From Deltaproteobacteria bacterium (GTDB taxonomy: Bacteria; Myxococcota_A; Polyangia; JAAYKL01), in the NCBI GenBank assembly GCA_016936575.1, contig JAFGXQ010000144.1, positions 1-41,977 on the forward strand: DNA of 41,977 bases, in the 5' to 3' direction. Of the stretch, positions 35,464 through 41,977 are shown piece after piece. Below the pieces are notes generated by a model. It was not told where the DNA came from. It searched no databases and saw nothing but the letters and a program-made list of their open reading frames with translations. A program made the translations under genes and the position numbers. Within the stretch, counting starts at the first letter, position 1; every line of letters starts with the position of its first letter.

Positions 35464-35919
35464 ATGGTACGTCTGTTTAAACGATTGGAATTCCTCCCGA
35501 TAGTACTGCTGCTGGTCACGGTATTTGTGGTGGGCTCGGCGAGCCCCGCCTACAGCGCTCAATCAGAGGCCATTTACATCATCGCCAATAACTCGTTTCC
35601 CGCCAAGAGCCTGACGTTGCTCCAGGCGAAGCGCATCTTTTTGAAAACACAGACCCGCGTCGGGGGCAAAGCAGTTATCCCTGTCAATGCGCGAAAAGAT
35701 TCTTCCCTGAGGAAGGCGTTCGTACAGCGGGCGTTACATATGTCAGCCACTGAAGAACAGCGGTATTGGCAGGACCAGAAGATGAAAGCCGGTGCCCAAC
35801 TGCCGCCCGAGGTGGGAGATACCGTTCGCGCGGTATTCGGTATTAAAAACGGTATCAGTTATTGTTTTGCATCTCAGTACAAGGCTGATGTGGCGCAAAT
35901 ACTCTTAAAAATTGAGTAA
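35464..35919 (+). CDS. Short PstS-like periplasmic substrate-binding family protein
   Basis: 151 residues with a signal peptide ending near AYSA-QS. The mature part has the pattern of short 'phosphate ABC transporter substrate-binding' proteins: IYIIANNSFPAKSL, then LLQAKRIFLKTQTRVGGKAVIPVNARKD shown in parts as AKRIFLKTQT and VIPVNARKDSS, RKAFVQRALHMSATEEQRYW, and a late GISYCFASQ. It is about half the size of a full PstS and no ABC transporter is nearby. It may therefore bind a ligand or assist the porin rather than feed a transporter. The ATG at 35464 has an AGGAGGG site overlapping the porin stop; an upstream frame start at 35437 lies inside the porin gene and is rejected. Confidence 0.84.
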   Translation: MVRLFKRLEFLPIVLLLVTVFVVGSASPAYSAQSEAIYIIANNSFPAKSLTLLQAKRIFLKTQTRVGGKAVIPVNARKDSSLRKAFVQRALHMSATEEQRYWQDQKMKAGAQLPPEVGDTVRAVFGIKNGISYCFASQYKADVAQILLKIE

Positions 35920-36281
35920 CAATATTTCATCATCGATGAGCGTGAGAAGTAACGGTCAAATCGTACTAATCCAACCAATAGAATTACTAACGCCATTATC
36001 CAACCAATGCTCGCCATAACGAACCGGAGAATACCTGTGATCAAAGAATTTCTCTAAAATCCAAGATGCCTGAACTCTGTGTGTACATACCCTCTCCAAC
36101 CCAGTTCTTCGCCACAACCGGATATATAAGAGGTTGTAACAATCCCATAAGGACCAGCAAATTTGATTTTTTTAGAATACGATTTGTGGGGAAACTTTTG
36201 GGACTATTTTCGTATTGGGTAATGGGGGTGAGAGAAACCGTACGAGTAAAATACCAGGTGCAAAGACGATTACAAAACGGG
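35920..36281. other. Gene-free stretch with an 11-bp direct repeat
   Basis: These 362 bp are AT-richer than the flanks and hold no gene I can support. ATCCAACCAAT occurs twice, at 35969-35979 and 35998-36008. Short overlapping open frames on both strands (86 and 101 codons) lack ribosome sites and family resemblance. It lies between the plus-strand binding-protein gene and the end of a minus-strand lipoprotein gene, so it may contain two transcript ends. No clear terminator hairpin was found. Confidence 0.4.
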
Positions 36282-37670
36282 TTACCACGGATGATGTTGA
36301 AGTTTTTTGGGGAGCAATTTCCGTAGGGCGACAACCGAGTATTCAATGATCAGTTGGTCGGTGATAGTGTTCTTTACACGTTCGAATATCACGGATATTT
36401 CAATGCCATCGCGCGTGAGGGTCCAACGAGACGGAACATCGCCAAAACGCAATGTTTGGCAATCCGTTGATCCAAACGTTGACGAGGCAACGACCGTTGC
36501 GTTTGGTGTTTGGAGTTGACCCGCAATGGCTTCGGTGAGCACCTGTTGATATTCGGCAACAATGCTGCAATCCATCACCCCTCGGGTGGGTAGCTTTTTT
36601 GCCAGCATCGCATATCTCGCGAGTTTCCATTTTCCTTGGTCCCACACAAACACCACTCCGTGGGGGCGAAATCGCGGCAACCCCAACACGTTGATATCAT
36701 CATCGTTGCTTCCGATTGACAACGATACAAGTTTTGCACCGTCCGACTCAAGTTCATATGTGTTGGCGACACGCCAGGGCATGTTATCCGGTGACAAATC
36801 AATCGAATGCCCAAAGGGCAACGAAGGCCACGTTTGGGCGCTGAATATTGTTTCTAACGCTTTGCCACGCTGTTCATTCTGGGCTTTTTGTAGATCATCT
36901 ACCAATTGATTGTACGCATCAATACTGTAATCCACCTGTATTTGCCACTGCAAAGTACGATAATGAAAAACCGATTTCACTTCGACCTGCATACCGTTTC
37001 GACGCAGGCGCCAGACTTGGCTTTCATCGTTGATTTTTAATGCCGAGCAATCGTTGTTGAAAAACCCTTCCACCGGCGGATATGTGGCTGCAACATCGCC
37101 ATAGGTATTTACAAAATGGGTCGCCACTTCTTTTCGTGCGGTTTGAACCCGTGTGCATGTCATGGGGTTTGGTTGGCGATACATCTTGTCTGGAATGTAC
37201 GATGTCACCATCGATAGGCGGCCGGGATAATTTTGTCCTTTTTGTTGAATGAAAAAACATTCGTCTGCCCATAACGCCACCGAATCAATTTGCAGATCGG
37301 GTTTTGTAGACTCCCCATACTCCCACTTGTTTTTCAAACTCACCTTTAACACGGGCAAATCATCCACTTCGTAGTGGTCTGCAATCTCCCATGGAAGATC
37401 CGCTGGGGTTGTTGTTTTCGAGATATGAAACGGAAACGCAAGTTCTCCTTTGAGCGTTGAAGGCCCCGTTGCCGAAAAAGACTGCGGAGCTGTTGAAACA
37501 GGCGAAAGGGTAGGGACGGGTTTCCCCTTGGACGTCGACGTGTCTGTATCGGGTTGTTTTTTTTGCCCCTCCGCGGCGGTGTCCCCATCGATGGCAACAC
37601 TCGTCTCTTCTGGAACAACGGGAGAACACGCTTTCATTACCACTATTAAAACCACTGCCAATCGAATCAT
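36282..37670 (-). CDS. Unknown lipoprotein with an internally duplicated domain
   Basis: 462 residues, not recognised. A short signal ends in VMKAC (Cys15), with Lys in an unusual lipobox position. A Thr/Ser/Pro-rich spacer (about 20-68) is followed by two copies of one domain. The pairs line up: LPWEIADHYE (92-101) with MPWRVANTYE (297-306), and DCSALKINDESQVWRLRRNG (207-226) with DCQTLRFGDVPSRWTLTRDG (403-422). Both end in a VDYSI/IEYSV strand. Each copy is about 180 residues and has conserved Cys and Trp. The base composition looks lower in GC than the neighbours and both sides are long non-coding gaps, so acquisition from elsewhere is possible. Predicted to be periplasmic or surface-exposed. 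Confidence 0.75.
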   Translation of the reverse strand: MIRLAVVLIVVMKACSPVVPEETSVAIDGDTAAEGQKKQPDTDTSTSKGKPVPTLSPVSTAPQSFSATGPSTLKGELAFPFHISKTTTPADLPWEIADHYEVDDLPVLKVSLKNKWEYGESTKPDLQIDSVALWADECFFIQQKGQNYPGRLSMVTSYIPDKMYRQPNPMTCTRVQTARKEVATHFVNTYGDVAATYPPVEGFFNNDCSALKINDESQVWRLRRNGMQVEVKSVFHYRTLQWQIQVDYSIDAYNQLVDDLQKAQNEQRGKALETIFSAQTWPSLPFGHSIDLSPDNMPWRVANTYELESDGAKLVSLSIGSNDDDINVLGLPRFRPHGVVFVWDQGKWKLARYAMLAKKLPTRGVMDCSIVAEYQQVLTEAIAGQLQTPNATVVASSTFGSTDCQTLRFGDVPSRWTLTRDGIEISVIFERVKNTITDQLIIEYSVVALRKLLPKKLQHHPW

Positions 37671-37950
37671 GGTGAGCCACCCTTTTTATTAAACCGATGA
37701 ATACTTTTGTCAGTACAACCCCTCGCCCCAAAATTGTACGAAAACACAGCACCCTATCATTATTCAACTAAGAGACAAATGGATTTAGAATGCGAGCTGC
37801 TACAGCACAAAAATTTTGTCGTCTATGTTGAGGTGTACGCGTGACAACTGATAAATTCAATTGACATATTTTCCGTCGTTTTAATTACACGACATTGCCG
37901 GTCAATATGGTATACCCTCCACGTGTTATTTATTGCTGAAGGGGAGAGCC
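37671..37950. promoter_or_regulatory. AT-rich divergent promoter region
   Basis: 280 bp between the minus-strand lipoprotein gene and the DUF362 gene. A perfect TTGACA box lies at 37861-37866, but no good -10 box follows at 16-18 bp; the best nearby match is TATACC within TGGTATACC, further downstream. It probably contains promoters for both genes; the exact boxes are not resolved. Confidence 0.3.
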
Positions 37951-39222
37951 ATGACCAAATCAAAAGTAGCCATTTTACGAACCACGCCTCAAACCGTGCG
38001 GGCGGATTATCACAAACTGATGAACCTGGCCGGGTACCAGGATGTCATTTCAAAAGACGCGGACACCGGCTTGAAAATCAATATCAGCTGGCATTTCTTT
38101 TATCCCGCCGCGTCCACCACGCCGTGGCAGCTGGATGGGGTGATAAATGCCATGCTGAAAGACGGGTACGATTCATCTCTCATTCACGGCTGTCATAATC
38201 GTACTGTGGTGATAGATGCGCATCTGGGCGAGCGCGAGAATAAACATTTGAATGTTGTGGAGCAGTACGGGTTGCGCAATGTGCATCTGTACGAGGGGGA
38301 ACCGTGGATTCCGGTTCGTGACGCCGTAGGCGATTTGGCCGACAAGTTTCTGGTGCTCAACGATGTGTATCCGGATGGGTTCAATATTCCCAAACGATTC
38401 ATCGGCGAGAACATCATTCACCTTCCCACCATAAAAAATCACGTGTTCACCACCACCACCGGCGCCATGAAAAACGCTTTCGGCGGGTTGCTCAATGAAC
38501 ATCGACATTGGACCCATCCGGTCATTCACGAAACACTGGTGGATTTGCTGATGATTCAAAAAAAAATTCATCCCGGTGTGTTTGCGGTGATGGACGGAAC
38601 ATTTGCCGGAGACGGCCCGGGACCCCGCTGCATGCGTCCTACGGTGAAGAATGTGATTCTGGCATCGGCCGACCAGGTGGCCATCGATGCGGTGGCCGCC
38701 AAGTTGATGGGGTATAATCCCATGGAGCTCAAGTTCATTCGTACGGCGCATGAACTGGGGCTGGGCGTGGGCAATCCCGACGAAATTGAAATTGTGGGCG
38801 ATGAGGATGCGGCCAAGGAGCGATGGAATTTTACCGACCCCACCGAAGAGCTTACCTTCGCATCGAAAATGCAGCATCAGATTTACTGGGGAAAATTGAA
38901 AAATGTGGTGGAATGGTCGCTGAAAACCTGGATGGCGCCCTGGGCGTACTTGGCGTCGGTGGCGTATCACGATTTGTATTGGTACCCGCAAAACGGAAAT
39001 GATCAGGTGTACGAGGTGCTGCAGAGCGACTGGGGAAGACTGTTTCACAACTGGGAGCATCTCACCCCCGACGAAAATGGATTTGCTGAACTGGGAGATG
39101 CGCCCGTCGGCCGGGTGAAGAGCACCAAGGACTTACTGAAGCTCGGTGCCAAAGTGTTTGCCACGGCGGCCAAAGAAGCGCCTGAAGCCCGCAAGTACGT
39201 TCCCTGGTTGAAAAACAAATAA
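37951..39222 (+). CDS. DUF362 domain protein
   Basis: 423 residues from the ATG at 37951, which has an AAGGGGA ribosome site; an upstream TTG at 37933 is less likely. The DUF362 pattern is clear: VAILRTTP at the start, INISWHFFYPAASTTPW, then IHLPTIKNHVFTTTTGAMKN, and later LASADQVAIDAVAAKLMG with a GVGNPDEIEIVG end. Many DUF362 proteins carry ferredoxin-type Cys clusters; this one lacks them. The C-terminal 120 residues (Trp-rich, helical) may be membrane-associated or bind a partner. The function is not established for the family. It is 18 bp upstream of a YkgJ-type Cys-cluster gene, so a shared redox or metal process is possible. Confidence 0.88.
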   Translation: MTKSKVAILRTTPQTVRADYHKLMNLAGYQDVISKDADTGLKINISWHFFYPAASTTPWQLDGVINAMLKDGYDSSLIHGCHNRTVVIDAHLGERENKHLNVVEQYGLRNVHLYEGEPWIPVRDAVGDLADKFLVLNDVYPDGFNIPKRFIGENIIHLPTIKNHVFTTTTGAMKNAFGGLLNEHRHWTHPVIHETLVDLLMIQKKIHPGVFAVMDGTFAGDGPGPRCMRPTVKNVILASADQVAIDAVAAKLMGYNPMELKFIRTAHELGLGVGNPDEIEIVGDEDAAKERWNFTDPTEELTFASKMQHQIYWGKLKNVVEWSLKTWMAPWAYLASVAYHDLYWYPQNGNDQVYEVLQSDWGRLFHNWEHLTPDENGFAELGDAPVGRVKSTKDLLKLGAKVFATAAKEAPEARKYVPWLKNK

Positions 39223-39240
39223 CCCTCAAGAGAGTTTATT

Positions 39241-39684
39241 GTGTCTGAATCTTTTGAAAAACCGTTTTACGAAAATGGTCTGCAGTTTGAGTGCACCGGT
39301 TGCGGAGCCTGCTGTAAAACCCATGGCGATTACGCCTATGTGTATTTGAATCACGATAATGTGGATGCCATTTCTGAATATCTGGGAATGACGCGCATTG
39401 ATTTTTTGAATGCCCACTGCGCCAACGATGAATACGGTAATGTTCACCTCACTATGGTGGAAGGGCAGTGCAATTTTTTAAAGGACGACAAATGTGTGGT
39501 GTATGCGGTGCGTCCCCATCAATGTCGGTCGTGGCCGTTTTGGACCGAGAATCTGACCGAGGAATGCTGGTACGGCGAAGTTTCGGACTGCTGCCCGGGC
39601 ATCGGCCGCGGCAAACGCTATTCTAAAGAAGAAATTGAAAAAATCGCCCAAGACCGCGACAAAGCCTACGGCATTGATTTCTGA
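39241..39684 (+). CDS. YkgJ-type zinc or iron-sulfur cysteine-cluster protein
   Basis: 147 residues. The N-terminal motif C18-x2-C21-x2-C24-C25 (ECTGCGACCKTHG) and later Cys in CNFLKDDKCVVYAVRPHQCRSWPF match the YkgJ/UPF0153 family. These Cys residues are thought to bind zinc or an iron-sulfur cluster; the cellular role is unknown. A C-terminal CCPGIGRG follows. The GTG start is 18 bp after the DUF362 stop, so the two are likely co-transcribed. It converges with endonuclease IV, whose stop lies 13 bp away. Confidence 0.9.
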   Translation: MSESFEKPFYENGLQFECTGCGACCKTHGDYAYVYLNHDNVDAISEYLGMTRIDFLNAHCANDEYGNVHLTMVEGQCNFLKDDKCVVYAVRPHQCRSWPFWTENLTEECWYGEVSDCCPGIGRGKRYSKEEIEKIAQDRDKAYGIDF

Positions 39685-39697
39685 AATTCGAAGTCAC

Positions 39698-40540
39698 TCA
39701 ACGGCGAAATGACCGCAATCGCTGGATGTCGGCGGCGTAGGTTTCGTCTTTTTCAAGGGGGGTTTCCAGGATGCCGGGGAGATGCTCCGCAAAGGGGGCG
39801 TTTACCAGCCAGCGGAAGAGCGGTTCGCCGATGCGTCCCCGGCCGATTCGTTCGTGGCGGTCGACCCGTGAACCCAACTTGGTTTTAGAGTCGTTCAGGT
39901 GAATTACTTTCAGTCGCTCGAGGCCGATGATGCGATCGAACTCATCAAATATAAGAGGCGCGGTTTTCTCTTCGGCGATGTTGTAGCCTGCGGCGAAGGC
40001 GTGCGCGGTATCGAAGCAGACGCCCACCCGGTCGCTTTCGGGCACCAGTTCGATAATCTGGCGAATCTGTTCAAACGTATGGCCGATGCTTTTCCCGCTG
40101 CCTGCGGTGTTTTCAATCAGAAGCTGAACGTCGGCAGAGGCGGCGAGAATTTGTGTTATGGCCAGTGCAACGAGCGAAATACCAACATCCACACCTTGTT
40201 TTCCCGGTGATCCGGGGTGGAACACCAGGTGGGGAATATTCAGGGCGTCGCAGCGATTCGCCTCGGCAATCAGCGCGGCGACAGCACGGGTTCGTGTGTC
40301 GGGGTTCTCTGAACAGGTATTTACCAGATACGAGGCGTGAACGACCCAGTCTTCGGCGCGAAATCCGGCTTGGGTTCGCGCGGTTTGAAAATCATGGATT
40401 TGTTTCGCAGAAAGTTCGGGTTCTTTCCAGCTTTGGGGCGCTTTAGTGAATATTTGAACGCTGGACAGCTGAATGCGGTCGGCGCGGGTGACGGCGTTAT
40501 GGATTCCGCCGGAGATGGATTGGTGGGCGCCGAGTTTCAT
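39698..40540 (-). CDS. nfo: Endonuclease IV (apurinic/apyrimidinic endonuclease)
   Basis: 280 residues. Nfo cuts the backbone 5' to abasic sites in base-excision repair and needs zinc. The family start KLGAHQSISGGI is present. Zinc-ligand segments are visible: LVFHPGSPGK, the Glu of LLIENTAGSG, VGVCFDTAHAFAAGYN, VIHLNDSKTKLGSRVDRHERIGRG and the late ILETP. The ATG at 40538-40540 is chosen because the family begins MKLGAH; an upstream frame would add 33 unrelated residues. The ribosome site is weak (GAAAAGA). The upstream region is shared with the divergent Pal-like gene. Confidence 0.95.
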   Translation of the reverse strand: MKLGAHQSISGGIHNAVTRADRIQLSSVQIFTKAPQSWKEPELSAKQIHDFQTARTQAGFRAEDWVVHASYLVNTCSENPDTRTRAVAALIAEANRCDALNIPHLVFHPGSPGKQGVDVGISLVALAITQILAASADVQLLIENTAGSGKSIGHTFEQIRQIIELVPESDRVGVCFDTAHAFAAGYNIAEEKTAPLIFDEFDRIIGLERLKVIHLNDSKTKLGSRVDRHERIGRGRIGEPLFRWLVNAPFAEHLPGILETPLEKDETYAADIQRLRSFRR

Positions 40541-40794
40541 ATGGTGGCAATCTTTTCTGTTCAGTAACGTGTTGGCAATGAAAACCGCTGTCGAGAAGTG
40601 ACATATTTTTTCGTATTTCGAACGCCTGTTTTCCGACAATTGTCTTTCAATGTAGAAATAAAAATGTCATTTGACAATAAATAAGTTTTGGCGATACATT
40701 GCACGGTATTTGTTGATAATTGGTTCTCGTTATAGAAATGGGAAACCTGAGCACGCAAATGCGTTGCGATAATTGCAGCCTTAAGGAGGTAGCT
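40541..40794. promoter_or_regulatory. Divergent promoter region between nfo and the Pal-like gene
   Basis: 254 bp, AT-rich. It contains a perfect 10-bp palindrome GACAATTGTC (40635-40644) and a TTGACA box (40671-40676) reading toward the Pal-like gene, with a poor GATACA 16 bp on. A strong AAGGAGG ribosome site stands just before the Pal-like ATG. Confidence 0.35.
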
Positions 40795-41352
40795 ATGAAA
40801 AAATCCATCGCGCTGTGGGTCGGCGTATGGGGCCTGGCACTGGGATTCGTGTTGACTGGATGCAGCTTTTCTGTGAACGTGGGCAACACGCATGTGTTGA
40901 AAGGGAAGGACAAAATCAAAGTTGCCGCAGATAGACCGGCAGCGCCGAAACCCAAGCCCAAACCCAAACGTACGCCGAAAAAAGCCAAAGTAGTCGGCAA
41001 GAAAATTGAAATCACCGAAAAAGTAATGTTCGAAGTGAACAAGGCTGACATCCAGGAAGTATCGCATGAGCTGTTGAATGATGTGGCGGCGGTGCTGGAG
41101 CAGAATCCGGGCATTAAAAAGATTCGCATTGAAGGTCATACGGATTCGGATGGTTCTGATGATTACAACAAGACGCTTTCTCAGGATCGTGCGGACTCGG
41201 TGATGCAGTTCCTGGTGGATGCAGGGGTCGACGAAGGTCGCATGGAAGCAGTGGGATACGGCGAAGAGAAACCGATTGACACGAACGATACTGCGGCCGG
41301 CAAAGAAAAAAATCGTCGGGTTGAATTTAACATTCTTGAGCAGGATTTATAG
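40795..41352 (+). CDS. Pal/OmpA-family peptidoglycan-binding lipoprotein
   Basis: 185 residues from the ATG at 40795, which has an AAGGAGG site. The signal peptide ends in VLTGC (Cys23). A Lys/Pro-rich spacer (about 47-65, KPKPKPKRTPKK) leads to an OmpA-C domain (about 70-180). That domain has KIRIEGHTDSDGSDDYNK, then LSQDRADSVMQFLVDAGVD and a KNRRVEFNIL end, the residues that clamp diaminopimelate in peptidoglycan. It anchors the outer membrane to the wall and could be the Pal partner of the TolB at 11.2 kb, though it is not beside it. An AgmX-like lipoprotein follows by 11 bp, so the pair is an operon. Confidence 0.9.
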   Translation: MKKSIALWVGVWGLALGFVLTGCSFSVNVGNTHVLKGKDKIKVAADRPAAPKPKPKPKRTPKKAKVVGKKIEITEKVMFEVNKADIQEVSHELLNDVAAVLEQNPGIKKIRIEGHTDSDGSDDYNKTLSQDRADSVMQFLVDAGVDEGRMEAVGYGEEKPIDTNDTAAGKEKNRRVEFNILEQDL

Positions 41353-41363
41353 GAGGCCATACG

Positions 41364-41738
41364 ATGAAATCTGCAAAATATACATTGATGGTTCTGGGTA
41401 CGCTGGTTGCGGCATTCGGTCTGATGAGTTGCGGTAGCTTGAACCCCAAAACAGAAGGTCAGATTTATTCGGCCCTGGAAGCTCAATCCGATGCGTTTCA
41501 GCAGTGCTACGAAGAAGCATTGAAAAAAGATCGAAATGCAAAAGGCGACGTGAGTGTAACGCTCAAATTCGAGCCGAAGTCGAAACGCCCCAAAGATACC
41601 AAAGTGGCAAAGTCTGATATTGACGATCCGAAAATGATGCAGTGCGTTGAAAAAGCGGCTGACAAAGTTCGCATTGAAGATGCCCCCGGCGTATTTGTCG
41701 AAGGACAATACACGGTGAATTTCGAATTCTCCGAATAA
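41364..41738 (+). CDS. Small lipoprotein with AgmX/PglI-like C-terminal domain
   Basis: 124 residues. The signal peptide ends in GLMSC (Cys23). The mature part carries the compact domain in which a Cys in QQCYEEALKKD precedes a strand KGDVSVTLKFEP and a later MQCVEKAAD, as in the AgmX/PglI and TonB-like C-terminal domains common in Myxococcota. Two Cys (in QQCY and MQCV) could form a disulfide. The AGGAGG ribosome site overlaps the preceding gene's stop. Its position behind the Pal-like lipoprotein suggests an envelope role; none is known. Confidence 0.8.
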   Translation: MKSAKYTLMVLGTLVAAFGLMSCGSLNPKTEGQIYSALEAQSDAFQQCYEEALKKDRNAKGDVSVTLKFEPKSKRPKDTKVAKSDIDDPKMMQCVEKAADKVRIEDAPGVFVEGQYTVNFEFSE

Positions 41739-41825
41739 CCGCTTTTTCAGCAATTTCGTTTTCACTCCTTTTTATTTTCCGAATCACTCTTGCTGGCATA
41801 TGCCGCCGGAAACAGATTTGTCTGT

Positions 41826-41911
41826 GGACAAAGCGGGACGTGACGTGCGCCGGGACGAAACCGGTGGCGTGTAGGACAAAATGGGACGTGACTAACTAGT
41901 TTCCGTCCCGG
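41826..41911. repeat. Paired 19-bp direct repeat with nested inverted repeat
   Basis: GGACAAAGCGGGACGTGAC (41826-41844) and GGACAAAATGGGACGTGAC (41874-41892) differ at two bases and start 48 bp apart. A CCGGGACGAAAC (41850-41861) / GTTTCCGTCCCGG (41899-41911) inverted pair is interleaved. No gene lies in the last 240 bp. This may be the edge of a mobile or dispersed repeat. Confidence 0.55.
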
Positions 41912-41977
41912 AATAGGTATTTGACGGTGTTCAGCCCTTATGTTTGCGGGTGCGGGAGTTTCATATGTCCACCTGAA

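Noticed and set aside
36041..36346. Short overlapping frames of 101 (minus) and 86 (plus) codons after the duplicated-domain gene
   Set aside because: No ribosome site, no family resemblance, and they overlap each other and the end of the real gene.

Overview
The window has moderate GC, dense genes and about 24 protein-coding genes. It looks like a chromosomal segment of a Gram-negative, didermic bacterium, most plausibly a Myxococcota-like or other former deltaproteobacterial lineage. Reasons for this placement: many lipoproteins with N-terminal lipoboxes, long alternating Asp-X linkers in secreted proteins, a Cys-rich GNG...EQCD motif, a short AgmX/PglI-like lipoprotein, TolB/TolA-like and Pal-like proteins, and an outer-membrane porin. 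I see no rRNA, tRNA, CRISPR array or intact insertion sequence. All assignments come from reading the sequence; no search was run.

Layout. 1-3.2 kb: a putative NlpC/P60-like cysteine-peptidase protein, a NodB-type polysaccharide deacetylase and a two-helix membrane protein. 3.4-6.3 kb: glycerol kinase and a DUF4143-type AAA+ ATPase whose promoter contains palindromes. 6.4-11.0 kb: a pectin-degradation pair, a GH43 arabinanase-like lipoprotein and a PL1 pectate-lyase lipoprotein. They share a carbohydrate-binding-like domain and Asp-X stalks, and flank a small DUF3783 protein. 11.2-13.4 kb: tolB and a TolA/TonB-like gene. 13.7-16.2 kb: a lipobox-bearing CrtISO/phytoene-desaturase-like FAD enzyme and a metallophosphoesterase.

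16.4-28.3 kb is the most interesting region. It runs: a coiled-coil/Pro-rich unknown protein, a YqiJ-like membrane OB-fold protein, a YqiK-like flotillin, a 1695-residue DUF3686-type ('DNA repair ATPase') AAA+ protein, a PspA/IM30 protein, and a tandem-AAA ATPase whose start codon overlaps the pspA stop. This looks like a membrane-remodelling or envelope-stress machine: scaffold (flotillin), ESCRT-III-superfamily filament (PspA) and two AAA+ motors.

28.4-33.3 kb: a 1316-residue mosaic surface lipoprotein on the minus strand, then a single-HKD phospholipase D-like protein. 33.4-35.9 kb: a lipoprotein, porin and periplasmic-binding-like protein operon. 36.3-37.7 kb: a low-GC lipoprotein made of two copies of one domain. 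38.0-41.7 kb: DUF362 protein, YkgJ-type cysteine-cluster protein, endonuclease IV, a Pal/OmpA lipoprotein and an AgmX-like lipoprotein. The right end carries paired 19-bp repeats that may be the edge of a repeat or mobile element.
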